DNA from: Gammaproteobacteria bacterium
GTDB taxonomy: Bacteria > Pseudomonadota > Gammaproteobacteria > Steroidobacterales > Woeseiaceae
Assembly: GCA_030429005.1 (NCBI GenBank)
Contig: JAUIDP010000016.1
Location: 1 to 52,205, forward strand
Length of the DNA: 52,205 nt
Direction of reading: 5' to 3'
Notes under the pieces: model-generated
What the model was told of the DNA's origin: nothing
The model's input: only the letters and a program-made list of their open reading frames with translations
Database searches by the model: none
Program-made: the position numbers and the translations under genes
Part shown: in pieces, positions 41,326 through 50,414 of the stretch
Numbering within the stretch: position 1 is the stretch's first letter
How the letters are laid out: each line of letters starts with the position of its first letter

Positions 41326-42300
41326 ATGATAGGCAACCTAATTCTAGTCATTGCCGGCCTCGTAGCCCTGATCTGGGGCGCAGACCGATTCGTGCATGGC
41401 GCCGCCGCCACGGCCCGGAATCTCGGCGTCGCACCGTTGCTGATCGGGCTGACGATCGTCGCATTCGCAACGTCGGCGCCCGAAATCCTCGTGTCCGTGA
41501 TTGCGTCATTGAAAGGGCAGCCCGGGCTCGCTTTCGGCAATGCCATCGGGTCGAACATCGCCAATATCGGCCTCGTACTCGGCTGCGTCGCGCTCGTCCG
41601 GCCCATCAAGCTGCGATCCGCCACGCTGCGCCGGGAGATGCCGGCCCTGCTCGCGGTGACATTGCTCACCGTCTCGCTGTTCCTGGACGCCTACCTGAGC
41701 CGCATCGACGGGCTGGTTATGTTAACCGGGCTCGTTATCGTCATGATCTGGCTTGCGCGGCTCGGTATTCGCTCGGCGCCGAGCGACCCGATCCAGCAGG
41801 ATTACGAAGCCGAGATCCCGAAGAACGTTGCAATGCCCAATGCGATCATGTGGCTGGTCGTCGGCCTGGCCGCGCTACTGGTCGGTGCGCACATGCTGGT
41901 ACAAGGTTCCATTTCGATCGCTGTCTATTTCGGTGTCAGCGACGTGGTCATCGGAATCCTGCTCGTCGCGCTCGGCACCAGCCTGCCGGAACTCGCTGTC
42001 TCGCTCGTCAGTGCGCTGCGTGGCGAATACGGACTGGCTATCGGCAACATTGTCGGATCGAACATTTTCAACCTGCTGGGCGTCATTGGGGTTGCTGCAA
42101 CCATTGCACCCATCGGGGTCGTGCAGTCGGTACTGTCACTGCACATCTTTGTCATGGTCGCGTTCACACTGGTCCTGTTTGCCATGACGCACGACTATGA
42201 CGGCAAAAGCGAACTGTCCCGAATCGAAGGCATCGCGCTGCTGGTGGCTTTTCTCGCCTACGACTCCTACGTCGTGCTGCAAAACGTTAGAATGGACTGA
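41326..42300 (+). CDS. yrbG: Calcium/sodium antiporter, YrbG family
   Basis: Inner-membrane CaCA-superfamily exchanger (324 aa) with about ten membrane helices. The two inverted alpha-repeats are clear: VAFATSAPEILVS with GNAIGSNIANI, and VALGTSLPELAVS with GNIVGSNIFNL. The Glu and Asn of these repeats coordinate the ions. It is immediately upstream of kdsD as in E. coli. The ion specificity is inferred from the family. Confidence 0.94.
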   Translation: MIGNLILVIAGLVALIWGADRFVHGAAATARNLGVAPLLIGLTIVAFATSAPEILVSVIASLKGQPGLAFGNAIGSNIANIGLVLGCVALVRPIKLRSATLRREMPALLAVTLLTVSLFLDAYLSRIDGLVMLTGLVIVMIWLARLGIRSAPSDPIQQDYEAEIPKNVAMPNAIMWLVVGLAALLVGAHMLVQGSISIAVYFGVSDVVIGILLVALGTSLPELAVSLVSALRGEYGLAIGNIVGSNIFNLLGVIGVAATIAPIGVVQSVLSLHIFVMVAFTLVLFAMTHDYDGKSELSRIEGIALLVAFLAYDSYVVLQNVRMD

Positions 42301-42323
42301 TCGAACGACGCGAGGACCGCCGC

Positions 42324-43307
42324 TTGGCCGCTGAAATCAAAGAAGACGAGATTCTCGCGCTGGCCAGCGAAGTACTGGCTATCGAGGCGCGGGCAGTCGA
42401 ACAACTGCGTACGCGCCTCGACGGTGCTTTTCTCGAAGCCTGCCACATGTGCCTGGACACACCGGGGCGCATCGTCGTTGCGGGCATGGGCAAGTCGGGG
42501 CACATTGCCAGGAAAATCGCCGCAACGCTGGCGAGCACCGGCACCCCGGCTTTTTTCGTCCACCCGGGCGAAGCCAGCCACGGCGACCTCGGCATGATCA
42601 CCCGGCAAGACGTCCTGCTGGCTATTTCATACTCCGGCGAGACCGACGAAATCATCACGATCCTGCCGCTCGTGCGGCGCATGGGTGCCGGGCTCATCGC
42701 GATGTCCGGCAAGCCGAATTCAACGCTCGGCAAGGCCGCGGATGTGCACCTTGACGTCAGCGTTGCCGAGGAAGCCTGCCCGTTAAACCTCGCGCCGACA
42801 GCAAGCACGACAGCCACACTCGCGATGGGCGATGCGCTCGCGGTTGCGCTGTTGCAAATGCGTGGCTTTACGGCCGAGGATTTTGCCCTGTCGCACCCCA
42901 GCGGCAGCCTCGGCAAGCGCCTGTTGCTGCGCGTCGCCGACGTCATGCAAACCGGCGATGCGATTCCGTCGGTCACGGCGGACGTGCCGCTGTCCGACGG
43001 CCTGATGGAAATGACTGAAAAAGGTCTCGGTATGACGGCGATTGTCGATGCCGGGCAGCAGGTCGCCGGGATATTTACCGATGGCGACCTGCGCCGTGCG
43101 CTGGACGCCGGCGTCGATGTGCGCAGTACGAGAATGCAGGACATCATGCACAAGGGCTGCAAGACCATCAGCGCCGACGTCCTGGCCGTTGAAGCGGTGC
43201 GCCTGATGGAAGAAAACAAGATCACGTCATTGCTTGTCGTCGATGACAAGCAACGCCTGCAGGGCGCACTGAACGTCCACGACCTGTTTCGCGCGGGCAT
43301 CATGTGA
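42324..43307 (+). CDS. kdsD: Arabinose-5-phosphate isomerase KdsD
   Basis: Converts ribulose 5-phosphate to arabinose 5-phosphate for Kdo synthesis (327 aa). A SIS domain (about 40-175, VVAGMGKSGHIARKIA and SYSGETDEI) is followed by two CBS domains (about 205-325). The start is TTG with GAGGA 7 bases before it. It overlaps kdsC by 4 bases. Confidence 0.97.
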   Translation: MAAEIKEDEILALASEVLAIEARAVEQLRTRLDGAFLEACHMCLDTPGRIVVAGMGKSGHIARKIAATLASTGTPAFFVHPGEASHGDLGMITRQDVLLAISYSGETDEIITILPLVRRMGAGLIAMSGKPNSTLGKAADVHLDVSVAEEACPLNLAPTASTTATLAMGDALAVALLQMRGFTAEDFALSHPSGSLGKRLLLRVADVMQTGDAIPSVTADVPLSDGLMEMTEKGLGMTAIVDAGQQVAGIFTDGDLRRALDAGVDVRSTRMQDIMHKGCKTISADVLAVEAVRLMEENKITSLLVVDDKQRLQGALNVHDLFRAGIM

Positions 43308-43813
43308 ACGCCAGGGACCAGCAAGCAGCGCTGGCGCGTATTCGCCTGGCCGCATTCGACGTCGACGGCGTATTCACGGACGGCCGCTTCTACTTGTCGA
43401 ATGACGGCGTCGAGACCAAGGCCTTCTCGACACAGGACGGCTACGGCGTGCGGCGGCTGCTCGAGGCGGATGTCGCGATAGCCGTCATCAGCGGACGCAA
43501 GTCGCGCGCCGTGGAACAGCGCATGCAGGAACTGGGGGTGCCCTTCGTCGTGCTGGGTTGTGGCGACAAGATCGCCGCTTTTGACGAAATCACGGCCAGG
43601 TTGCAGATTACGGCTGCCGAATGCGCCTACGTCGGCGACGACATCCCGGACCTGCCGTTGCTGGAAAAAGTGGGTTTCTCGATCGCCGTGCAGAATGCTG
43701 TCGCGGAACTGCATCAACGATGTGACTATGTCACGACGGCGTCCGGCGGCTTCGGCGCAGTTCGCGAGGTGTGCGACCTGTTGCTCGACGCGCGTACCCG
43801 GGCGAACCATTGA
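43304..43813 (+). CDS. kdsC: 3-deoxy-D-manno-octulosonate 8-phosphate phosphatase KdsC
   Basis: HAD-superfamily phosphatase that releases Kdo from Kdo 8-phosphate (169 aa). The HAD motif I DVDGVFTDG gives nucleophile Asp19 and acid/base Asp21. Motif IV, VGDDIPDLPLL, is near residue 108. No cap domain, as is typical for KdsC. The start is GTG, overlapping the kdsD stop (GTGA), so translation is coupled. Its stop in turn overlaps lptC. Confidence 0.97.
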   Translation: MNARDQQAALARIRLAAFDVDGVFTDGRFYLSNDGVETKAFSTQDGYGVRRLLEADVAIAVISGRKSRAVEQRMQELGVPFVVLGCGDKIAAFDEITARLQITAAECAYVGDDIPDLPLLEKVGFSIAVQNAVAELHQRCDYVTTASGGFGAVREVCDLLLDARTRANH

Positions 43814-44367
43814 GTCCGCGCAATATACTGGTCACGGTCTTGCTGAGCGCAGCCGCGCTCGGCAGCTGGTACCTTGCGAACCAGCATGACGACCGGGAAA
43901 ACACCGACACCGGCACGCAAGCGGTCAGCCGCGGTTACTACCTGAAATCAGCTCGCATCCTGGGCACGGCCGCCGACGGCAGCCTGCTGTACGAGATCCG
44001 GGCTGCGCACGCAGAACAGCGAAGCGACACGGAAGTCGCGTTTACCGATGTGCTGATCAACTATTCGCCCGCCAGCGATGTGCCGTGGACAGTCGATGCG
44101 GACACGGCCGTTGCCAACCAGGCGGAGTCCGTCCTGAAGCTGCAGGGCCATGTGCGTGCGCGCAGCAGCGAGGGGTTTTCCGGCAACGATACGGAAATTC
44201 GTACCGACTATCTTGAACTCGACCCGGACCGCTATGTCGCGGAAACCGACGAACGCGTGCAAATCCGGGTCGGAGCGCGCAGCCTGACGGCGACCGGCAT
44301 GCTAGCATCACTGAAAGAGAACCAGCTTCGCCTGAAGTCCAACGTCAGCGGGAAATTCGCGCCTTGA
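43810..44367 (+). CDS. lptC: LPS export protein LptC
   Basis: Bitopic inner-membrane protein that receives LPS from LptBFG and passes it to LptA (185 aa). A single N-terminal membrane helix (about 5-22) precedes the periplasmic beta-jellyroll. The TTG at 43810 overlaps the kdsC stop as TTGA and yields the usual short N-terminus; the open frame upstream lies inside kdsC. The LptC sequence is weakly conserved, so the call rests on topology and position between kdsC and lptA. Confidence 0.93.
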   Translation: MSPRNILVTVLLSAAALGSWYLANQHDDRENTDTGTQAVSRGYYLKSARILGTAADGSLLYEIRAAHAEQRSDTEVAFTDVLINYSPASDVPWTVDADTAVANQAESVLKLQGHVRARSSEGFSGNDTEIRTDYLELDPDRYVAETDERVQIRVGARSLTATGMLASLKENQLRLKSNVSGKFAP

Positions 44368-45056
44368 TTCGCCAGTTCATATGTCTGTTGCTGCTGTTGC
44401 CGGCCGTGTCACCGGCACAGGACGTCAATTTGCAATTGCCGATCTCGCTGGACGCCGACTCTACCGACTACGACGGCAAGAACTCGATGATGATGTTCAG
44501 CGGCTTGCGGCTGTCGCAGGGCCAGATTGGTGTGCAGGCAGACGAAGGACGGGCCAGCAAGCTGGACTTCCAGGACAGCGTCTGGCACTTCGAAGGCAAT
44601 GTCGTGATTGACGTCGAGAACGGTCACATCGAATGTGATTCGGCCGACCTGCAGTTTGTCGGCCATACGCTAAAAATTGCCTCGATCCAGGGCTCGCCGG
44701 CAACGTTTGAACTACAGCGCCTCGGCAGCGACGACACGACCTACGCCGAGGCGGGCAAACTGGAGTATGACCTCGCAGCCGGCATCGTCGAGTTCTCCGG
44801 GGACGCGGTCATAACAGAGGGTGGCAACCAGATTTCGTCGAACTTCCTCGTCTACAACATCAAGGAACAGCGCATCAATGCGCAGTCGTCCGCGGATGGC
44901 GATGACAAGGTGAAAATCCGCTACACGCCGGTCGAGGAATCCGCCGACGGCGCACGCGAAGCCCTCAGCGAGGAACTGTCGCAGGAACCGGACGACGACC
45001 CGGGTGACGGCGAAGCGGACGAAAGCGCCGATATCGCCGGGGATTCCACTCCATGA
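44364..45056 (+). CDS. lptA: LPS transport periplasmic protein LptA, with a long acidic tail
   Basis: Periplasmic bridge protein whose jellyroll units carry LPS across the periplasm (230 aa; E. coli 185). A signal peptide ends near residue 19 (VSPAQ). The OstA-like domain spans about 25-185. A further 40 or so residues are Asp/Glu/Ser-rich and low complexity, with no counterpart in the usual LptA. The start is TTG overlapping the lptC stop; the stop overlaps the lptB ATG, so the whole kds-lpt run is translationally coupled. Confidence 0.94.
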   Translation: MIRQFICLLLLLPAVSPAQDVNLQLPISLDADSTDYDGKNSMMMFSGLRLSQGQIGVQADEGRASKLDFQDSVWHFEGNVVIDVENGHIECDSADLQFVGHTLKIASIQGSPATFELQRLGSDDTTYAEAGKLEYDLAAGIVEFSGDAVITEGGNQISSNFLVYNIKEQRINAQSSADGDDKVKIRYTPVEESADGAREALSEELSQEPDDDPGDGEADESADIAGDSTP

Positions 45057-45778
45057 GCATTCTCAGTGCTCATGACATATCCAAGAGCTACAAACTTCGC
45101 CAGGTCGTCAAGGGACTGTCACTGGAAATCAGGAGTGGCGAAGTGGTCGGATTGCTGGGTCCGAACGGTGCCGGCAAAACAACCGCTTTCTACATGATTG
45201 TCGGCCTGGTGGCCGCCGACAAGGGTACGATTCTGCTTGACGGCCAGGACCTGACGCCGCTGGCGATGCATCGCCGCTCCAAGCTCGGCCTCGGTTACCT
45301 GCCGCAGGAGGCGTCGATTTTTCGCAAGCTCACCGTCGAGCAAAACATTCTCGCCATTCTCGAAGTTCGCGACGATCTCGACCGTGCCGGTCGCGAACAA
45401 CAGCTTGAGGACCTGCTCGACGAGTTGCATGTCGGCCACGTGCGCAAGAGCCTCGGTATCAGCCTGTCGGGTGGCGAACGGCGCCGCGTGGAAATTGCCC
45501 GTGCACTGGCGGCGAACCCGCTGTTCGTGTTGCTGGACGAACCGTTTGCCGGTGTCGACCCGATTTCGGTGCTGGATATTCAACGCATAATCAAGCACTT
45601 GAGCGAACGGGATATCGGCGTGCTGATCACTGATCATAATGTCCGGGAAACGCTCGGAATCTGTGGCAGAGCCTATATACTGAGTGATGGTAGCCTCATC
45701 GCTTCGGGCTCACCCCAGGAGATACTCGAAAATAACCATGTACGAGAGGTGTATCTCGGACAGGAGTTCAAACTCTAG
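45053..45778 (+). CDS. lptB: LPS export ABC ATPase LptB
   Basis: Cytoplasmic ATPase of the LptB2FG complex that extracts LPS from the inner membrane (241 aa). Walker A GPNGAGKT is at 36-43, the signature LSGGE at 138-142, and Walker B ends at Asp162-Glu163 ([11 protein letters not shown]). The ATG overlaps the lptA stop by 4 bases. lptF and lptG are not in this window, as is usual. Confidence 0.98.
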   Translation: MSILSAHDISKSYKLRQVVKGLSLEIRSGEVVGLLGPNGAGKTTAFYMIVGLVAADKGTILLDGQDLTPLAMHRRSKLGLGYLPQEASIFRKLTVEQNILAILEVRDDLDRAGREQQLEDLLDELHVGHVRKSLGISLSGGERRRVEIARALAANPLFVLLDEPFAGVDPISVLDIQRIIKHLSERDIGVLITDHNVRETLGICGRAYILSDGSLIASGSPQEILENNHVREVYLGQEFKL

Positions 45779-45792
45779 GCATATTCCGTCGA

Positions 45793-47184
45793 ATGCTAAA
45801 ACCTTCGCTGCAGCTAAAACTTGGACAAAGCCTGGCAATGACGCCGCAATTACAGCAGGCGATTCGCCTGTTGCAGTTGCCCGTGCTCGATCTCAACGCA
45901 CAGATCCAGGAAGCGCTCGAAGAAAACATCATGCTCGAAATGGAGGACCTGCCGGACGTCCCGCAGACGAGCAACGAAACAACAGCGGAAGTGCGGACGA
46001 TACAGGCGGAAGATAACTGGCAGACCAGCCAGGCCCGTCAAATGCAGGACGGAGGCTGGAACGGCGAAGGCCGGCCCATCAGCGATTTCGCGGACGAGTC
46101 GGGCCAGTCCCTGCATGAACACCTGCTGTGGCAGATCGAAATCGAGGACTTCACGCCGCGACAGGCCGTCATCGGTGAAGCGATCGTGGATTCGATAAAC
46201 GACGATGGTTACCTGACAGTCGAACTCGAGGAAGTCGCGGATTACATCGACGACGACCCGGCGGTTACGCTGGCCGAGGTCGAGGAAACGCTGGCCAAGG
46301 TACAGAAACTGGACCCGATTGGCGTTGGCGCCCGCTCCGTCTCCGAATGCCTGGTGCTGCAGCTGCAGCAACTGGATGCCGATACACCCGGGCTGGAACT
46401 GGCTATCGAACTCGCCACCAACAAGCTCGACCTGGTTGCCGACCGCGACTACGGCGAGTTGCGCCGCTGCCTGCGAACATCGGAAGAAGATCTCCACGAC
46501 GCCGTGGCGCTGGTCAAGAGCTGCAATCCCAAACCCGGCCTGGCCGTCAGCTCAAGCGCGGCTGAGTATGTAATTCCCGATGTCTTCGTCCGCAAGGTCG
46601 ACAATCGCTGGCAGGTGGAAATCAGCCCGACCGGAGTACCGCGCCTTTCCGTCAACCAGCAATACGCGCGGCTGCTACGTGGCAGCGGCGATCACGCGGT
46701 CCTGCGTACGCAATTGCAGGAAGCCCGGTGGCTGATTCGCAGCCTGGAAATTCGCAATGAAACGGTCACCAAGGTGGCAACCAGCATCGTCGCGCGGCAG
46801 ACGGAATTCCTGGAGTATGGCGACGAAGCCATGAAACCGATGGTGCTGCGCGATATTGCCGAGGAGATCGGCATGCACGAGTCGACGATCTCCCGCGTCA
46901 CCACCAACAAGTACATGCACACGCCGCGCGGCGTCTTCGAGTTCAAGTACTTTTTCTCCTCGCACCTGTCGTCCGCGACCGGCGAGGACCAGTCTTCGAC
47001 CTCGGTACGCGCAAAGATTCGCAAGTTGATCGCCGCCGAAAACCCGGCCAAGCCGCTGAGCGACAGCAAAATCGCGAATCTGCTCGGTAACGAAGGTATA
47101 ACGGTTGCTAGACGGACGGTGGCGAAGTACCGTGAGGCTATGAATATCGCCTCGTCGAGCGACCGCAGGCAACGCCCGACGTAG
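45793..47184 (+). CDS. rpoN: RNA polymerase sigma-54 factor RpoN
   Basis: Alternative sigma factor for -24/-12 promoters needing enhancer-binding ATPases (463 aa). The Gln/Leu-rich region I (QLKLGQSLAMTPQLQQAIRL) binds the activators. An acidic region II and core-binding domain follow, with an HTH (MHESTISRVT) and the C-terminal RpoN box ARRTVAKYRE. It follows lptB by 14 bases. In many proteobacteria pilA depends on RpoN, but the pilA promoter here is outside the window. Confidence 0.98.
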   Translation: MLKPSLQLKLGQSLAMTPQLQQAIRLLQLPVLDLNAQIQEALEENIMLEMEDLPDVPQTSNETTAEVRTIQAEDNWQTSQARQMQDGGWNGEGRPISDFADESGQSLHEHLLWQIEIEDFTPRQAVIGEAIVDSINDDGYLTVELEEVADYIDDDPAVTLAEVEETLAKVQKLDPIGVGARSVSECLVLQLQQLDADTPGLELAIELATNKLDLVADRDYGELRRCLRTSEEDLHDAVALVKSCNPKPGLAVSSSAAEYVIPDVFVRKVDNRWQVEISPTGVPRLSVNQQYARLLRGSGDHAVLRTQLQEARWLIRSLEIRNETVTKVATSIVARQTEFLEYGDEAMKPMVLRDIAEEIGMHESTISRVTTNKYMHTPRGVFEFKYFFSSHLSSATGEDQSSTSVRAKIRKLIAAENPAKPLSDSKIANLLGNEGITVARRTVAKYREAMNIASSSDRRQRPT

Positions 47185-47270
47185 GTTTTTCGGCAGCAAC
47201 CTGGACCGAGGAGGAGACGAGCCAGCGCAATCCATTTGACCCGTCAAGCCAAAAGAACTGGGAGGCAAAT

Positions 47271-47591
47271 ATGCAATTGAGTATTTCTGGTCATCACGTA
47301 GAAGTTACCGATTCCCTGAGAGGGTACGTGGAAACCAAAATCAGGAAGGTGGAACGTCATTTCGATATCGTTTCGGACGTCCACTGTATTCTCACCGTCG
47401 AAAAGTTACGGCACAAGGCGGAAGCCACCGTCAACGTAAACGGTGGTACGATCTACGCCGACGCTACCGAAGAAGATATGTATGCAGCGATCGACGGCTT
47501 GATCGACAAGCTGGATCGACGCGTCAGAAAGTACAAGGAAAAACTGGTCGACCATCACGCCCGGGACTCCAACAAGAGACAATACGGCTAG
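47271..47591 (+). CDS. hpf: Ribosome hibernation promoting factor (short HPF)
   Basis: Small ribosome-binding protein (106 aa) that helps form or keep inactive 100S ribosomes. The HPF/YfiA fold is evident from MQLSISGHHVEVTDSLRGYV, and basic residues near the C-terminus (KLDRRVRKYKEK). The length is that of the short form. An excellent SD (GGGAGG) precedes the ATG. 86 bases separate it from rpoN; I find no clear promoter there. Confidence 0.96.
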   Translation: MQLSISGHHVEVTDSLRGYVETKIRKVERHFDIVSDVHCILTVEKLRHKAEATVNVNGGTIYADATEEDMYAAIDGLIDKLDRRVRKYKEKLVDHHARDSNKRQYG

Positions 47592-47628
47592 CCAGTTCCT
47601 ACCAGCCAATACCAAGAAGATCCGCCCC

Positions 47629-48123
47629 ATGTTGCTCGAAGAAATCATCCGGCCCGACAGCGTGCTGTGCAATGCGCAGGCGCGCAGCAAAAAGCACTGC
47701 CTCGAAATTCTCAGCGAATTGCTGGTGCGCCAGGTGGAACACCTGGCCGCCGACGACATCTTTGAGCGTCTCATCGAGCGCGAACGTCTTGGCTGCACCA
47801 GCCTGGACAAGGGCGTCGCCTTCCCGCATTGCCGGGTCGAAGGCCTCGACACCAACGTGGCTGCCCTGATCAAGCTGTCGGAACCGGTCGATTTCGATTC
47901 CGCCGACGGTGAACTGGTCGACATCGTGTTTGGCATGATGGTGCCGACCGACATCAATGAGAGCCACCAGGCAAACATTCGCAGCATCGCCGACCTGCTC
48001 GGCGATGCCGAGTTGCGGCAGCGGATGCGTGCTGCCAACAGCAGCCGGGAGCTCTACGACTCCCTGATCGACAGCTCGGTGGCAACCGTCGTCATGGACC
48101 TCAAGGTGGCTGACGGGTCCTGA
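47629..48123 (+). CDS. ptsN: Nitrogen-regulatory PTS IIA protein PtsN
   Basis: EIIA-Ntr of the nitrogen phosphotransferase system (164 aa), which regulates rather than transports. The phosphorylated histidine is His67 in KGVAFPHCRV. The remaining EIIA-fructose fold is intact. It is 37 bases downstream of hpf and 31 before rapZ. The partner phosphocarrier NPr, usually next to rapZ, is not in this window. Confidence 0.96.
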   Translation: MLLEEIIRPDSVLCNAQARSKKHCLEILSELLVRQVEHLAADDIFERLIERERLGCTSLDKGVAFPHCRVEGLDTNVAALIKLSEPVDFDSADGELVDIVFGMMVPTDINESHQANIRSIADLLGDAELRQRMRAANSSRELYDSLIDSSVATVVMDLKVADGS

Positions 48124-48154
48124 CCACAGGACACCTTTAGCGCACAGCCGGATC

Positions 48155-49045
48155 ATGGCCGAAGAGATGCGCTTGATCATTGTCAGCGGGCTGTCCGGCT
48201 CCGGCAAGTCCATCGCGCTGCATGTGCTCGAGGACCTGGGCTTCTACTGCATCGACAACCTCCCTGTCGCTCTGCTCGACACGGTAATCGCCGAAGTGCA
48301 GTCTGGCACCGAACCGGCAACAAGCCGGCTTGCCGTCGGCATCGACGCCCGCAATCGCTCGCGCGGCCTCAACGCGTTGCCCGACCTCATCGCGAAACTG
48401 CAGGACGGCGGCATCAGCACCGAATTGCTGTTCCTGCAGGCCAGCAACGCTGTCCTGATGAAGCGCTACAGCGAGTCACGCCGGCGCCATCCGCTCGCCT
48501 CTCCCGATTCATCGCTGCACACAGCGATCGAGTCGGAACGCGAACTGCTCGCCGAAGTGGTCAACTGTGCCGACCTCATAATCGACACTTCGCGCACGAG
48601 TATCTACGAACTGGCTGAAGCCATCCGCGAGCGTATCAACGTCCGCGGTATCGACAAGCTGTCGGTGCTGATCGAATCGTTTGGCTTCAAGAATGGCATT
48701 CCTGCCGATGCAGACTTCGTATTCGACATGCGCAGCCTGCCGAACCCCTACTGGACCCTCGAACTGCGCGGACTCACGGGTAAGGACCCCGAAGTCGCCG
48801 AATTTCTTGCCGCCCAACCGGCTGTCAACCAGATGTACGAGGACGTTCTGCAGTTCCTGGGCCGCTGGATCCCGCGTTACGACGATGCACATCGCAGCTA
48901 CCTGACAGTCGCGCTCGGCTGCACCGGCGGACAACATCGTTCGGTCTACATGGTCGAACGCCTGGCTGCGGCCCTGCGCGACATGCACGAGCCGGTGTTG
49001 ACCCGCCACAATGAGCTCGGTAGCCACCCGATTCAAAAGCAGTAA
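48155..49045 (+). CDS. rapZ: RNase adaptor / nucleotide-binding protein RapZ
   Basis: P-loop protein which in E. coli binds the GlmY/GlmZ sRNAs and guides RNase E, sensing glucosamine 6-phosphate (296 aa; E. coli 284). Walker A GLSGSGKS is at 12-19. The C-terminal domain has SFGFKNGIPADADFVFDMR and GCTGGQHRSVYM, both family signatures. GlmY/GlmZ may not exist in this organism, so the exact role could differ. Confidence 0.95.
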   Translation: MAEEMRLIIVSGLSGSGKSIALHVLEDLGFYCIDNLPVALLDTVIAEVQSGTEPATSRLAVGIDARNRSRGLNALPDLIAKLQDGGISTELLFLQASNAVLMKRYSESRRRHPLASPDSSLHTAIESERELLAEVVNCADLIIDTSRTSIYELAEAIRERINVRGIDKLSVLIESFGFKNGIPADADFVFDMRSLPNPYWTLELRGLTGKDPEVAEFLAAQPAVNQMYEDVLQFLGRWIPRYDDAHRSYLTVALGCTGGQHRSVYMVERLAAALRDMHEPVLTRHNELGSHPIQKQ

Positions 49046-49058
49046 ACTGACAACCACC

Positions 49059-50408
49059 ATGGAAGCGCGCCAGAATACTCAACCGGTTTCGCAGCAGTTG
49101 CGGGAACACCTCGAAAACGAGGAGTTGCACGAGGCGCGCGAAATCGTGCAAAACCTGCACGCTTCCGAAATCGCCCACCTGCTCGAGTCCATGCCACCCG
49201 AAGAGCGCGCCACGCTCTGGGAAATGGTGGATGTCGACGAAGAAGGCGACATCCTTGTCGAGGTCATTGACGAGGTTCGCGACGGCCTGATCAAGGACAT
49301 GCATCCCGACGAGCTCATTGCTGCGACGGATGGCATGCAAATGGACGACCTGGCCGACCTGCTGGTCGACCTGCCCGAACCCGTTACGCAGGAAGTGCTG
49401 CGCTCGCTGAATGCGCAGGACCAGGAGCGCCTGCGCCAGGTACTGGCCTATGACGAGGACTGCGCCGGCGGCTTGATGAACGTCGACATCGTCACCGTGC
49501 GGCCGGACGTCACGCTGGACGTAGTTGTTCGCTTTTTGCGTGCACGCGGCGAAATGGCCGACGGCACTGATTCGATTTTCGTCGTCGATCGCGACAACCG
49601 CTACATCGGCTCCCTGTACCTGTCGCGCCTGCTGACAGCCGACCCCGACGCAACAGTTGAAACCGTCATGTCCACGCACATTCAGCCGATTCCCGCACTG
49701 ACGCCGTCATCGCAGGTCGTCTGGGAGTTCGAGCACCGCGACCTGCTGTCCGCCGCCGTCGTTGACGAAGACCAGCGGGTACTCGGGCGTATTACTGTCG
49801 ATGACGTTGTCGACGAGATTCGTGACGAGGCGGAACATTCGCTTCGCAGTGCCGCCGGCCTGGACGAAGAAGAGGACATGTTTGCACCCGTGGCCAGGAG
49901 CGCAGCCCGCCGCGCCATCTGGCTCGGTGTCAACCTGGGCACCGCGTTCCTTGCTGCGGCAGTGGTCGATCAGTTCCAGTCCACGCTCGACAAGATCGTC
50001 CTGCTTGCCGTTTTGATGCCGGTCGTACCGAGCATGGGCGGTGTCGCCGGCAGCCAGTCCCTGACTATCATCACAAGGGCTATCGCGCTCGGCCAGATCG
50101 ATCGCAAGAATGCGCGGGGCATCCTGCGCAAGGAACTCATGGTTGGCATCCTGAATGGTGCCGGATGGGCACTGGTCGTCGCTATTGCAACCTACCTGTG
50201 GTTTGGCGACTGGCGCATCGGTGGCGTCATCGGCGCCGCGATGATCATCAACCTGTTTGTTGCCGCGCTCGCCGGATTCATGATTCCACTGGCGCTGAAA
50301 CGCATGCATATCGATCCGGCCCTGGCCGGCGGCGTCGTGCTGACAACGGTCACCGATGTTGTCGGCTACGCCGCTTTCCTCGGCCTCGGAGCCGCCCTGC
50401 TCCTGTAG
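49059..50408 (+). CDS. mgtE: Magnesium transporter MgtE
   Basis: Homodimeric Mg2+ channel of the inner membrane (449 aa, the family length). An acidic N-domain of helical repeats (about 15-120) senses Mg2+, two CBS domains follow (about 125-250), and then five membrane helices (about 275-449) with the pore motif PVVPSMGGVAGSQSL. I chose the ATG at 49059, which gives the usual length; a second ATG at 49011 would overlap rapZ by 35 bases. No clear SD precedes either. Confidence 0.95.
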   Translation: MEARQNTQPVSQQLREHLENEELHEAREIVQNLHASEIAHLLESMPPEERATLWEMVDVDEEGDILVEVIDEVRDGLIKDMHPDELIAATDGMQMDDLADLLVDLPEPVTQEVLRSLNAQDQERLRQVLAYDEDCAGGLMNVDIVTVRPDVTLDVVVRFLRARGEMADGTDSIFVVDRDNRYIGSLYLSRLLTADPDATVETVMSTHIQPIPALTPSSQVVWEFEHRDLLSAAVVDEDQRVLGRITVDDVVDEIRDEAEHSLRSAAGLDEEEDMFAPVARSAARRAIWLGVNLGTAFLAAAVVDQFQSTLDKIVLLAVLMPVVPSMGGVAGSQSLTIITRAIALGQIDRKNARGILRKELMVGILNGAGWALVVAIATYLWFGDWRIGGVIGAAMIINLFVAALAGFMIPLALKRMHIDPALAGGVVLTTVTDVVGYAAFLGLGAALLL

Positions 50409-50414
50409 CGCGGT

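Noticed and set aside
42287-43810. Open frame (507 codons) on the minus strand across kdsD and kdsC
   Set aside because: Opposes two coupled, motif-bearing genes; Ser/Arg/Ala-rich shadow translation.
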